NCBI GenBank assembly: GCA_030407315.1
Contig: JALQPE010002403.1
Span: 124,001-188,000 of the forward strand
Length of the DNA stretch: 64,000 bases
Origin: Asparagopsis taxiformis
Lineage: Eukaryota > Rhodophyta > Florideophyceae > Bonnemaisoniales > Bonnemaisoniaceae
Direction: 5' to 3'
Below the pieces are notes generated by a model, which was not told the DNA's origin, searched no databases, and saw only the letters and a list, made by a program, of their open reading frames with translations. Each line of letters opens with the position of its first letter. The stretch's first letter is position 1. The position numbers were made by a program, and so were the translations under genes. Shown one piece after another: positions 41,465-51,132 of this stretch.

Positions 41465-42610
41465 TCAGTAAAACACAGACTTTACATGGTGTATCGGTAT
41501 ATGTGCCAAAGTTTCTTTGTGTTGCTTGGCGTAATCCCACAATGCAAAATCAATCATCACCGAGTTCAAATTAGAATTGTTCGCTTTCATCGCTTCCATG
41601 TCTTTCACTCGCATTTGCTCAAGTTTAAGACGAATCAACTCGACGGCATGTATTGAACATGCGCGAATCTCAATTTCTTCCAAACAGCCTCTTTCAAATT
41701 CCGTATGGTTGCGCATAGCGGTCATCAGCTCATCCGAGTATTGCAACGCTCCAAGCCAGGCTAAAATCTGCGGAACGCGGTAGTCGGCAAACATCGTCAA
41801 TGAACAAATGTCGTGAAAATTGTAAAGATCGCTTTGGGCGAAGCACGCCCAAATATCGGCAACCAGAATCTGTGCGCGTTTGTAAAAGTACAATCTGCAC
41901 AGACGGGGATCGCTTTTTCCGAAGGCATCTGCTGGCAACGAGTCATCAAAGGACTTGAAATTGGTGACAACTGTATGAATGAGTTGTTGAGCATTGCCAT
42001 TGCACGAAAGTACAAGGTTTTCTACTGAGCCGTCGAAATGTTCAACGAGCACTGAACCAGCTTCTCGAAGCACTGCTACACGCTGATCGAAGAGCGGGAT
42101 CGGGGTCGATGTGCTAGAACGAAATATATAGGCCATAAGTTGAGGATGTACATTTGCGAAGAATCGACAATCGGTAATTGCAATTCCCTCGTCCAATGCG
42201 CGGTTTATGGCAGCACACAATGCCCAGTAACCTGTATAAGAATGACCCTTGTACAAAACTGTATAGGGTGGACAGCCTTCTGGGGTCCAGAGACAAAAAT
42301 TGAGCGTGTCCACAACAAAGATCCTGCAAGAGGGTGAGAATGGGGGTCTAGAATGCAGTGGAATTGAAAATTGGAGCAACGCTACATACCATTTGAGAGC
42401 TTGAGGGGAAGGACGTGCTGGATGCAGATTATTCGCAGAGCACCAGTTGCGGGAGATTGAAACAGAACTGGTTCCACGTTCGTTGAGCACCTTGTGAAGG
42501 AATGTCGCGGCCTGTTTACAAGCGGTCTCATCGATGCGGACTAATTTAGCATTGGAAGAGACGAGCTGAGCCGTTGCTCGCACGCGGGAGCTGGGGGATA
42601 GATCGTGCAT
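41465..42610 (-). CDS. QNG1: queuosine 5'-phosphate N-glycosylase (queuine salvage)
   Basis: QNG1 (former DUF2419) releases queuine from queuosine 5'-phosphate, so that eukaryotes can reuse it for tRNA. The exons are 42390-42610 and 41465-42323; the protein has 359 residues. The 66-nt intron is in frame and free of stops, so an unspliced frame also reads through. It has GTATGT and GCAG ends and a pyrimidine-rich tail, and its removal restores the family motif KWIFVVDTLNFCLW. Other family landmarks: YKGHSYTGYWALCAAINRALDEGI, the IPLFDQRVAVLREAG segment, LYFYKRAQILVADIW, MFADYRVPQILAWLG and EIEIRACSIHAVE. The ATG at 42610 is the first in the frame. Its stop lies two bases from that of the convergent AAA+ gene. 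Confidence 0.88.
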   Translation of the reverse strand: MHDLSPSSRVRATAQLVSSNAKLVRIDETACKQAATFLHKVLNERGTSSVSISRNWCSANNLHPARPSPQALKWYVALLQFSIPLHSRPPFSPSCRIFVVDTLNFCLWTPEGCPPYTVLYKGHSYTGYWALCAAINRALDEGIAITDCRFFANVHPQLMAYIFRSSTSTPIPLFDQRVAVLREAGSVLVEHFDGSVENLVLSCNGNAQQLIHTVVTNFKSFDDSLPADAFGKSDPRLCRLYFYKRAQILVADIWACFAQSDLYNFHDICSLTMFADYRVPQILAWLGALQYSDELMTAMRNHTEFERGCLEEIEIRACSIHAVELIRLKLEQMRVKDMEAMKANNSNLNSVMIDFALWDYAKQHKETLAHIPIHHVKSVFY

Positions 42611-43191
42611 TGGCAGTTGAGTTTTGGAAACGAGGAGAACTAGCGAGCAAGTCACGCGACTAGAAGGAATCGAATAGTGTCTGCGATCGGGTGCGGTCGT
42701 TGCCGTTACGTAAGGGTCAACGCATGGGTGGATTTTCGTATATTTTCTTATTCCAGAATTTTGACGCGCATCTTATCTGAAGCCTCGTTTGAGCACTCTG
42801 TTCTGTCACGCAATGGACTCGCCGCCTTGTTCGCCAAAGTGGCCGCCTGCTTGCAATGTGCTTGAACCATGAGCGCTTCAAGGTAGATTGCCAGCAGGAT
42901 CCGCGTCGCTATAATACGTTTCCACGCAGCACTGGTGCATCATTGCATTTGCCACCACGAATCGAACAGCTGGAGAGGCGATCAATATACGCACAGAAAA
43001 TTTTCAAAAATCAACATTCGTACAATCCCTTACACCTGCTCAATCAATATCACGACCGAATTAAACGTCTAAAGTCATGGCAGGTCGATACCACTTCTCA
43101 ACACTCTCAGCCGTCTCGTCAATCCATCCACCCATCCCAGTCCGTCACACCCTCTCACTCATCGCCCCATCCCTCCCTTTCACCCTCCGGT
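42611..43191. promoter_or_regulatory. divergent region between QNG1 and SEC24
   Basis: 581 bp between the chosen starts. The right part is open in the SEC24 frame back to an ATG at 42856, and contains CATCCA-type repeats at about 43122-43140. The encoded extension is not family-like, so it is treated as leader. Confidence 0.35.
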
Positions 43192-46100
43192 ATGCAGACC
43201 AATGATCCGCGCTATGCCCCGCAGTACCCTCGTCCGCCTGCAACCCGTCCCCCACCGCCCCATGCACAACAACGCCCGATGATGCCCATGCCGTCACAAT
43301 CAATGCCTGCGCACAATTCGCCGCCACAAACCATGCGTCCAGTCCCATCTATGCAGCAGCCCAATTCCGTCCAAACCATGCGCCCTAACATGCAATCGGC
43401 ACCAAACGCGCGTCCGCTACCGCCCAACGCGCGTCCGACGCCCCCGAGCGCTCGTCCGATGCAACCCACCACCCATCCGACGCCGCCAAATGCGCGTCCG
43501 ATGCCGCCAAATGCGCGTCCGATGCCACCAAACGCTCACCCGATGCCTCCGCAGCACCAAACCCCCCCTCCTAACGGCCACATGCGCCCCGCTCCCCATT
43601 ATCAATCCCAATCGCAGCAGCAATCGTACGCACCGCCCCCCACAAATGCTATGCAAAATCCCCCACGACCGGTCAACATGCGCCCAATGCCCGCCCCACC
43701 TTCCGCACGGCCTCTGCCGCCCGGTTATGCAGGCGCGTCCGTGCAGCCCCCCAACGGCCAGCCCCCGCAGCAGTACCCGCCGCAGGAGGATCCGCATCAG
43801 AATAAACTCTCCTCGTCGCAGATGCCGAGACCGTGCGCTCTGGAGAAACCATGCGGTGCCCCGCGAGAGCGCTACAGTCGTAGCTTGCCAACCGATGCTT
43901 CTGCAACTGGTGCCCCGATCCTGCCCTCCGCCAATTCCGATTTCATCTCGATTGACGACGGAAGCGCGCGTTTGAGATTCATGCGACTAACTACCAATGC
44001 TATCGCCTCGGAGCCGTCCAAAATGTCAAAGAGCGGTGTACCCTTGGCAGTTGTTATGACCCCATTTGCGAATACCGTTCCGGGCGAGGCGCCTGTGCCC
44101 GTTGTGGACTTTTCCTCCAAGCAAGTGGGTGGTCCGCTTCGATGCGAGCGCTGTAATGGTTACGCAAATCCAGGCTTCAAATTTCTTGCAGGTGGTTCCC
44201 AGTTCCAGTGCAATCTTTGCAACCATATCAATACAACGCCTACGGAACACTTTTCTCCAATATCACCATCCACTGGTCAGCGAATGGATGCCGAAACACG
44301 CCATGAATTGCGCTTCGGCTCCGTAGATTATCTTGTTGGATCACCCGACTATTGTATTCGTCCTCCCCGTCCTGCGAGCTATATCTTTGCAGTTGATGTC
44401 TCTACTGCTGCGATTAATTCCGGTTTTGCATCCGCTGCTATGATGTCAATCAAATCTGCCATCGGTGCGAATCTACTCCCGGGAAGCAAGGAAGGTGCTC
44501 GAGTTGGATTGATTACATTCGACAGTGCTCTGCATTTCTTCGATGCTCGTGGTTCGGAGAACGGGAAATCGGTTTCTACGCAATACGTTCCAGATATTAT
44601 GGACCCGTTCATCCCATTGGGGGGCAACGCGCTGTTCCTTACGCCAGCTCAGGCTGTTCTCGCTGTTGATACAGCCATTGAGAATCATGGACTTGCGCAA
44701 GGCACCCGAAATCCACAGAATAACACAGTGGGAGCTACGGAGAGCTGTCTGGGGTCAGCTCTGCAGGCTTTGAAACTCGCATTTGCTGACTGTGGAGGAA
44801 AGGCATTTGTATTTGCAGGTACGCTGCCAGCTATAGGCTTGTCGAAGCTGGAACGAAGAGGAGGCGGTGCAATCGGTGGCGGCGAGGAGCGAGAAATGGG
44901 CCTGTTGAAGGAAGCGATACCAAACTATGAAATCCTCGGTTGCGAATTGGCAGAAGTTCAGGCGAGCGTCGATCTTTTCCTGGCGCCATCATCTGTGTAC
45001 ATTGATGCATCTACGCTTTGTAGAGTACCTCGGGCATGTGGCGGGCGCATGCATCTGTTCACTGGCTTTGACCCCATTCGAGATGGCGCGTCGCTGCATC
45101 GGTCCATTTGCGCAGCAGCGAGTGGTGCTCGAGCATTTGAGTCTTTGGTGCGCGTGCGAACTTCGCCTGGTCTGGAGGCGAGGGGAGAATACATTGGTAG
45201 CTTTGGTCGTCCGCAACGAGGAGACGATGTTTCTGGACCAGTTCTAGATTCGTCTTCAACGCTTGCGCTAGAAATCTCTGTAGTTTCAAAGTTGTTGGAT
45301 GATGAGAAGAACAACAACAACCGGGCGTACGCTGGAACAGCATCACTGTATGACGATGCATGTGTGCAGTGTGCAGTTTTGTTTACGGATGCAGCTGGAC
45401 GGCGTCGAATCCGAGTGCACACTGTGTTTGCGACCAAGTCGAGCGTTTTGTCGGAAGTGTTCAAGCACGCGGATGTGGACGCCATTGCTTCGTTCCTTGC
45501 AAAGAAGGCGGCGGCAGCTGTGCTGATCGGTGGGACAAGTTTCTCGAAAGCTTGTGAAGCTCTGACAGAAAAAACTGCGCAAGCGCTTTATATCTACAGG
45601 AAATATTGTACATCGTCGTCATTGAGTGGGCAGCTGATTTTACCGGAAGCCATGAAAGTGCTACCGGTGATGATGTTGGGATTGACAAAATCGGCAGGAT
45701 TCCGAAGAGCTGCTGTGTCAACACAGGCTGGGGATGCCGTGACGGTTGATGAGAGAGCTGCGACACTGTCGTTCCTGACGAGTGGAACAGTGGCGGAAGT
45801 ATCGGTGATGTGTTATCCGCGAATGTGGGAACTACAGAAACTGGTCGATGGAGCTGGTTTGCCTACAGGGGAATCTGCGATTCCAGTCGTGAATAGCATA
45901 GGAGAGAATGGTGTGAAGGAGAAGAGCAATATCATGGAACCGATTGCTCTGCCCAACACAATGGTTCTGAGTGCGGAGTCGCTGAGTGACGAACGTATTT
46001 TACTGATTGAGAATGGAATGCAAATGGTAGTGTGGCTGGGTAGCAGGGTAGAGAAGTCTGCAGCAGAAGATGTAGTAGCGCAGATTGGGGCGGGTCGATA

Positions 46101-46422
46101 CGCGATTCGAGGCGAAACGGCTGGTTCGGAAGCGTTGATCAAGAATGTGAGCGAGAGAGGAAAACGAGTGGCGAGAATCATCCAACGCATCACATCGGAG
46201 CGACACCGACTATCTCGACCTCAGGTTGTGCTGCGCGCTGTGGCTGGTTCTGGTGGTGAGGCCAAGTTTGTTATGCCGCTTTTGATTGAGGATCGCGGAA
46301 ATGGAAGTCACAGTTATGTGGAATACTTGCGTCACGTGCACAAGAGAGTGATGGACAAGATGGCGAACGACTCGGCTCAGAACGACATGCAGACTTGGGA
46401 AATGCTCAACCACGGGTACTGA
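43192..46422 (+). CDS. SEC24: Sec24, COPII coat cargo adaptor
   Basis: Sec24 pairs with Sec23 in the inner COPII coat and selects cargo at ER exit sites. From the ATG at 43192 the protein has 1076 residues. About 220 N-terminal residues are Pro/Gln-rich and disordered, with seven tandem heptapeptides (PNARPMP type) at about residues 71-119. The zinc finger CERCNGYANPGFKF followed by CNLCNH comes next. Then the trunk (PASYIFAVDVSTAAINSGF, ARVGLITFDSALHFFD, and MDPFIPLGG), the beta-sandwich, helical and gelsolin-like domains follow, the last with ILLIENGMQMVVWLG near the C terminus. All Sec24 parts are present, in one exon. An in-frame ATG at 42856 would add 112 residues. Which Sec24 isoform class it belongs to cannot be told. 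Confidence 0.93.
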   Translation: MQTNDPRYAPQYPRPPATRPPPPHAQQRPMMPMPSQSMPAHNSPPQTMRPVPSMQQPNSVQTMRPNMQSAPNARPLPPNARPTPPSARPMQPTTHPTPPNARPMPPNARPMPPNAHPMPPQHQTPPPNGHMRPAPHYQSQSQQQSYAPPPTNAMQNPPRPVNMRPMPAPPSARPLPPGYAGASVQPPNGQPPQQYPPQEDPHQNKLSSSQMPRPCALEKPCGAPRERYSRSLPTDASATGAPILPSANSDFISIDDGSARLRFMRLTTNAIASEPSKMSKSGVPLAVVMTPFANTVPGEAPVPVVDFSSKQVGGPLRCERCNGYANPGFKFLAGGSQFQCNLCNHINTTPTEHFSPISPSTGQRMDAETRHELRFGSVDYLVGSPDYCIRPPRPASYIFAVDVSTAAINSGFASAAMMSIKSAIGANLLPGSKEGARVGLITFDSALHFFDARGSENGKSVSTQYVPDIMDPFIPLGGNALFLTPAQAVLAVDTAIENHGLAQGTRNPQNNTVGATESCLGSALQALKLAFADCGGKAFVFAGTLPAIGLSKLERRGGGAIGGGEEREMGLLKEAIPNYEILGCELAEVQASVDLFLAPSSVYIDASTLCRVPRACGGRMHLFTGFDPIRDGASLHRSICAAASGARAFESLVRVRTSPGLEARGEYIGSFGRPQRGDDVSGPVLDSSSTLALEISVVSKLLDDEKNNNNRAYAGTASLYDDACVQCAVLFTDAAGRRRIRVHTVFATKSSVLSEVFKHADVDAIASFLAKKAAAAVLIGGTSFSKACEALTEKTAQALYIYRKYCTSSSLSGQLILPEAMKVLPVMMLGLTKSAGFRRAAVSTQAGDAVTVDERAATLSFLTSGTVAEVSVMCYPRMWELQKLVDGAGLPTGESAIPVVNSIGENGVKEKSNIMEPIALPNTMVLSAESLSDERILLIENGMQMVVWLGSRVEKSAAEDVVAQIGAGRYAIRGETAGSEALIKNVSERGKRVARIIQRITSERHRLSRPQVVLRAVAGSGGEAKFVMPLLIEDRGNGSHSYVEYLRHVHKRVMDKMANDSAQNDMQTWEMLNHGY
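43402..43548 (+). repeat. seven 21-bp repeats in SEC24
   Basis: Seven in-frame 21-bp units encode heptapeptides of the form P-N-A-R-P-M-P with substitutions. The units at the 3' side are nearly identical in DNA, which points to recent unit duplication. Confidence 0.7.
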
Positions 46423-46567
46423 GCGCGGCGTTGCGAGTGGCGCTTAGTTTGTACCATTGAAGGTAGTTGTACGTTACGTAAACTGTTATATTTCAGTGTG
46501 AATCGTCAATTACAATTCATATTACCAAATGCGATATGTTGCAACCATCCAGATTTTTTGCCCAAAA

Positions 46568-46573
46568 TATATA
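46568..46573 (+). promoter_or_regulatory. TATA-like element before SDE2
   Basis: TATATA lies 77 bp before the SDE2 start codon. The spacing resembles that of the TATAAAA before the temptin-Hint gene. Confidence 0.3.
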
Positions 46574-46644
46574 GCGCGCTTCTCCCGCCTTTTCTGTCGT
46601 TCCACAACCAGCGCATCGACGCGATCAGCTCACAAGCACCCGCC

Positions 46645-47334
46645 ATGGCTCCTATCAATGTTCTCCTCACCGGACTTCCCGGCACCACCACAACACAACG
46701 CCTGCTCGTGAGCGACACGAGCATCGGACTACCAGCAGCAATGCTGCACACCATCATATGCGGCGCAACGGGGCTGCCGGACGCCTCGTTCTACCTACTG
46801 TCGAACGGGCGACGCGCCACGGGCACGACGCTACTCGCGCCGCCGGGCGACGGCACTGCATTTGTGCATTTGGCGATGCGACGCGCGCTGCCCGGCGGCA
46901 AGGGCGGCTTCGGCGCCACGATTCGCGGAAAGGCGGGCGGTGTGCGCACGCACAACTTTGGCGCCTGTCGCGACCTGCACGGCCGTCGATTGGGCGACGT
47001 GCAGGACGAACAACGTCTGCGCGCTTTCTTCGCGCAGAGAGATACGCACACCTCGCCGTCCGGCGAACAGCCGCCGCGCGCGCAGAGAAAGCGCGCGCGC
47101 CGATCGCTCGACGACGCGCGCGACAGCGCCGCCGCGCAGCAGAGCGAGCAATTGGCCGTGGGGATGCGCAAGAACGCGGATGACGTCGCAGACGCGGTCG
47201 CGGCTGGATTGGGGAGGTTGGACGGCGCGAGGAAGAAGACAAGAGTCGGTGGGAAGACTTTTGAATGGATGAATGGATTCGAACCGTTGTGGCCGTCGGG
47301 TAGTGAGTCGAGTGAGGGTAGTGGAAAGGATTGA
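46645..47334 (+). CDS. SDE2: SDE2-like ubiquitin-fold splicing/genome-stability factor
   Basis: SDE2 is made as a ubiquitin-like fold that is cut after a Gly-Gly pair by deubiquitinases. The freed C-terminal part, starting with Lys, joins the spliceosome and in animals also the replication fork. This protein has 229 residues from the ATG at 46645; the frame extends upstream without an ATG. Residues 1-85 form the ubiquitin-like part, ending LPGGKGGFGATIRG with the cut predicted after Gly85. The family signature follows: GACRDLHGRRLGDVQDEQRL. A basic, disordered segment and an Ala/Asp-rich helix follow. The C-terminal WMNGFEPLW is short, so the protein is compact compared with animal SDE2. The signature around GGKGG is diagnostic. 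Confidence 0.87.
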   Translation: MAPINVLLTGLPGTTTTQRLLVSDTSIGLPAAMLHTIICGATGLPDASFYLLSNGRRATGTTLLAPPGDGTAFVHLAMRRALPGGKGGFGATIRGKAGGVRTHNFGACRDLHGRRLGDVQDEQRLRAFFAQRDTHTSPSGEQPPRAQRKRARRSLDDARDSAAAQQSEQLAVGMRKNADDVADAVAAGLGRLDGARKKTRVGGKTFEWMNGFEPLWPSGSESSEGSGKD

Positions 47335-47449
47335 TTGATTTGTGCTCTTTGGTGTGCGTGTGTGTGTATATGTAACATATTTTTATTAGTTGAAGTTTGG
47401 GTAAAGTGATGCGGTGACGTGATCGTTATATCGTTTCGTATGATGCGCG

Positions 47450-48033
47450 CTAACAGGCGGGCGCCAGACAACAAGGACATTTGTTGCGACGTTGTAACCA
47501 GTCGTCGATACATTCTGTTGTACAGCATACACGTCAGTCATCAATTTCCACAATTATTCAACGCAAACGTAAACTAACTCACCTTGATGGAACACATGTT
47601 CGCAGCGCAACTGGCGAACCTTTGCGCCGTCCTCGTCGAATCCCTCTAGACAAATCGCACAATCGTCCCGTTCAAATAATATTTTACCATATTCACAACT
47701 TGCAAAACAAACTATCGTATCCTCCGCTGTCGCCGTTACGCGCACCGTGTACGACCGCAGTCGTTTCTCGATCTCCTCCGATGTCAACCCGCTCATCCGC
47801 TTCGCTCGATGCAGCGCACCCGTGAAATCGCCCGCCCCCACAGACCCAAAGTACGCTCGCTTTCGCAGCACCCGCACATAGCAGTACAGAAAGAACAGCG
47901 CCGATAATAGAAACAACATTTCGTCCGATTCAATGTTGTATCCCAATGATGCTGTCCTCATCCCATGCCTCTTCTCCTCAACCGCCGCATGTCTGCCGCT
48001 TGACGCAGACATGCTTCTCGTCGTTTCGATCAT
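47450..48033 (-). CDS. membrane RING-H2 ubiquitin ligase (2 exons)
   Basis: Exons 47583-48033 and 47450-47514 encode 171 residues. The 68-nt intron has GTGAGT and ACAG ends and a CTGAC branch-like motif. Without splicing the RING would be cut after its fifth zinc ligand. With splicing it is complete: Cys125, Cys128, Cys144, His146, His149, Cys152, Cys163, Cys166, a C3H2C3 RING with the E2-contact residues Ile127 and Trp156. A single membrane segment lies at about 39-55, followed by a basic stretch, so the RING probably faces the cytosol (ATL-like layout). The ATG at 48033 is the first in frame. The substrate is unknown. It converges on SDE2 with 115 bp between stop codons. Confidence 0.85.
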
Positions 48034-49497
48034 GCACCGATCAACCACGTCCACTTGCGCCGCTCTTGTTGGTGCAGACCTTGGTGTCGTCGTTGTCGAT
48101 TTTACAATTGTCTTGGCTGATAACCCCGCGGCGTATTCAATTTCGTGGCATCATAACCAACGTGCAGCGCCCGTCGAATACCGTTACCCTTACCAATCGC
48201 CCCATGACAGTTTCTCAGGCGCGTTGTAAACGTGTTTGAAAACTACATGTCATAGCATCATTGCCTTACTCTTTTTCAAACTTGTGTAATATTGCCCTTT
48301 TCATACGTAGCGCACAAACAGCCAATCTTACTCTCGCGAGCAATCCCAACCTATGCCACCATCTCACATTATTGTAAACTAGCATTCGTACCCATTTCCC
48401 CGAGTATAGCTCGAGGCGCGCTAGCTGACTGCACTCAATCTTTTATAGAGTCGACAAAGAATTCTCGTCCAGTTGCACACCCTCAGTTCATTGACACTTG
48501 AAAATATTGCATTTCAACAACAAGAAAAATGACACAACTCATACTTGACCAGCCGAATTGAGTAACTCATCAACGTCGACTGGAAACGTGCCGTGAAAAA
48601 GCAACCCGTGAATAAACCTGTTCACACTATCACAGCGCCAGTAGTTTACCGCCCCATGTACTGAACAAAACGTAGTTTGTTTGTAGTTCAGTGTATGCGA
48701 CAAGTGCTGGTGACACTAAATTCTAATTTAGTACGTAGACAAGATACGAACACAAGTTTTCCAATCGTGCCTATGCATGCAGATGGCCTTGGAAAGCATG
48801 TACAACAATATGTTTGACAATTCGTGCGTTTTGTGTGTGGCATACCGCAGGCTGCCTGAAATAAAGACTAGACCCTCGTTTTTTCCGTTGGCCTATCATC
48901 TTTGCCTTGCACTCCAAAAAAACCCTTTCCGTAGCCTCATTGGTCGTCTCAGGGGTTAAAGATTCGATGCATGCATCGGTTGAGACATTTCATTCTCGAC
49001 AAAGCCTATTTATCATAAACATTCTGTCCGGAACTTGTTCACTTTGACCCATCTTTATCGATGGACGCGCTGATATAGGACAGAGATGTTGTTTGCGCTG
49101 GGGGCCCGCTTGCTTGGCGAGAATTGGCGCGTTGTTTTCACTTGCGATATGGATTTTTCAGTTCATTGATGGCGACCAAACTAGTTCACGAAATTGAACG
49201 GTGAAGCAAAGATTACTTTCGATACTCGTACCTCTCGGTATCACTCTTGTCAACCAGTTCAAGATACATAAACTAAGCGCCAGACAAGTACAGCCAATTG
49301 CATTTCTCGTTCACAACATCCGAATCAGCCATTGGACGCGTCCAATACCCATGAAAAATATCCCAAAACACATCCAAAACATCCACAATCAGTGCAGCAT
49401 CCATCTCATCATTTTTCATTACTTTTCAACTTTGCATCTCCTCGATCTGCAGCCACGCCACCATTCCAACCATCGCAGACAGCACATCCATCCAACC
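48034..49497. other. 1.5-kb divergent region, RING-H2 and GLO1
   Basis: Only short frames occur. The last 150 bp before 49498 are rich in C and A with CATCCATCCAACC just before the GLO1 start. No gene or structured RNA is recognised. Confidence 0.4.
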
Positions 49498-50622
49498 ATG
49501 CTCCGAGCCTTTCTCTCCCCGCTCGCCATCCAGCCGCCGACGCGCCGCATCGTCCAGTCCGTCACGCCCTGCCGTCCCATCAAATCGAGCCCAATCCATC
49601 GCCGTCCAAAAATGTCAGCTGCGATCACACCCAATACCCCTGCCCCCTCTCTGGCGGGCAACAATCCCGTATTCGCGCAGGTAATGCTGCGCATTTCCAA
49701 TCCAGATCTCTCCATTCCCTTCTACAAATCGCTCGGCATGCGCCAAATCACCCGTCTCGATTTTCCAGCCATGTCCTTCTCGCTCATCTTTCTCGCCTTT
49801 ACAGACGCCGCCATTCCAGATCTGCCGCAGCCGCAGCGCGCCGCCGCCCTCTGGGCCGCCCCGTATCCGACCGTGGAGCTCACGTGGAACTGGCCGGACG
49901 ACTCGCCGCCCGAGAAATACGTCAACGGCAACGAGCCCCCGCTCGGATACGGACACGTCGCTATCGTCGCCAGCGGTATCTCCGCCATCGTGCAACGCGC
50001 TGAAAAGGCCGGCGGCGCCGTCGTGCACGCCGCTGATGATGCCTCTCGCGCCGTCGTGCAGGACCCAGATGGATACCATGTCGAGTTGGTCGAGCGTGGC
50101 AGCGGACCGGAGGATGCGGTGTTCTCAGCCACGATGCTGCGCATTAAGGATCCTGTCAAGGCGGTCAGGTTCTTCGAGCAGATTGGGTTTACGTTTTTGA
50201 CTCGGGTGGATGATGAGCCTGCCAAGACGTCGGACTTTTATTTGGCCTACACGCAGAGGAGCGTGCCGCATGGCACGGATGCTGCCGCAAAGGTGCAGTG
50301 GTTGCGAGAATTGCGCAGTTGTCAGTTGCAATTGAGGCATCACTGGGGCACCGAGCTGGTGGAGGAGCAGATGTATGTGAATGGCAATGAGAAGCCTCAC
50401 CGTGGATTCGGTCATGTGGGTATTATTGTGGATGACATTTATGATTTGGTTGCGCAATTGGAGAAGGAAGGTTATAAGGTTATTCGACAGCCAGGTCCGT
50501 TCACTGACGTGGGCGAACTTGCGTTTGTTGCCGAGCCGAGCACTGGATATTGGATTGAGATAATTAAACGTGCTGGAAAGGCTGCGGAGAGTGCATATGA
50601 GAAGCCTGTATTCGGGACGTAG
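49498..50622 (+). CDS. GLO1: two-domain glyoxalase I (lactoylglutathione lyase)
   Basis: GLO1 converts the methylglyoxal-glutathione adduct into S-lactoylglutathione. The 374-residue protein has two glyoxalase domains, at about 58-198 and 208-357. Compared with human GLO1, domain 1 keeps all four metal ligands: Gln61, Glu127, His153, Glu196. Domain 2 keeps His306 and Glu354, but has Ala211 and Gln278 where Gln and Glu are expected. Active sites of this family form across two domains, so only the site made from Gln61/Glu127 and His306/Glu354 should be complete. Residues 1-38 look like a transit peptide. A second ATG at Met39 (49612) would give a cytosolic form. The frame continues upstream to 49201, but only by way of non-ATG or unlikely starts. 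Confidence 0.92.
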   Translation: MLRAFLSPLAIQPPTRRIVQSVTPCRPIKSSPIHRRPKMSAAITPNTPAPSLAGNNPVFAQVMLRISNPDLSIPFYKSLGMRQITRLDFPAMSFSLIFLAFTDAAIPDLPQPQRAAALWAAPYPTVELTWNWPDDSPPEKYVNGNEPPLGYGHVAIVASGISAIVQRAEKAGGAVVHAADDASRAVVQDPDGYHVELVERGSGPEDAVFSATMLRIKDPVKAVRFFEQIGFTFLTRVDDEPAKTSDFYLAYTQRSVPHGTDAAAKVQWLRELRSCQLQLRHHWGTELVEEQMYVNGNEKPHRGFGHVGIIVDDIYDLVAQLEKEGYKVIRQPGPFTDVGELAFVAEPSTGYWIEIIKRAGKAAESAYEKPVFGT

Positions 50623-51132
50623 AACGGTCGGGCGGCTAGTACGGTAAAGTGAAAACAGAGTCATCTAAAACATGGTGCTATTTAACAAATCTATGCATCG
50701 CTCGCGCGTAGAAAGAAACAAAACGTTAACTGTGGTTACAATACCCTAATACTATACAAAGCGCAGCAGAACGACGCACAAACTGGCGCTTGCGGACGTG
50801 TGTGAAGGCTGCGAGCGCTTGCGTGTTCGCGCGCGGTCGGTCACCGAACAAAAACATACATGCAGCCGCAACGGCGCTGAATGCTTGATTCATTCATTCG
50901 CAAAAGAGTGGACTGGTCATTGTTCAACGACAAGGCCAAGTATATAAAAGTTACAGGCATTGACGCGATCAAGCATGAAAGCTGGTCTGCGACAAATGCT
51001 TGTTTGGCGTATGTACAATGCGAGACGAGCGGTGGCGGCTGGTGCGAGTCTTGTGTGCGGCTGCTGCGTGGTCGTGCCGTGCTGTGCATGGTTCACAAAT
51101 GCGCTTCTCGGAGAGGCAACAAAGGGACGAGC
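50623..51132. other. convergent region between GLO1 and second RING-H2 gene
   Basis: 510 bp between stop codons; no gene recognised. Confidence 0.4.

Noticed and set aside
42856..43191. N-terminal extension of Sec24 to 42856
   Set aside because: The extension is encoded by leader-like C-rich DNA with CATC repeats and is unlike Sec24 N termini; it remains possible.
46791..47528. 245-codon minus-strand frame over SDE2
   Set aside because: It lies opposite the SDE2 signature and overlaps the last exon of the RING-H2 gene; no motif of its own.
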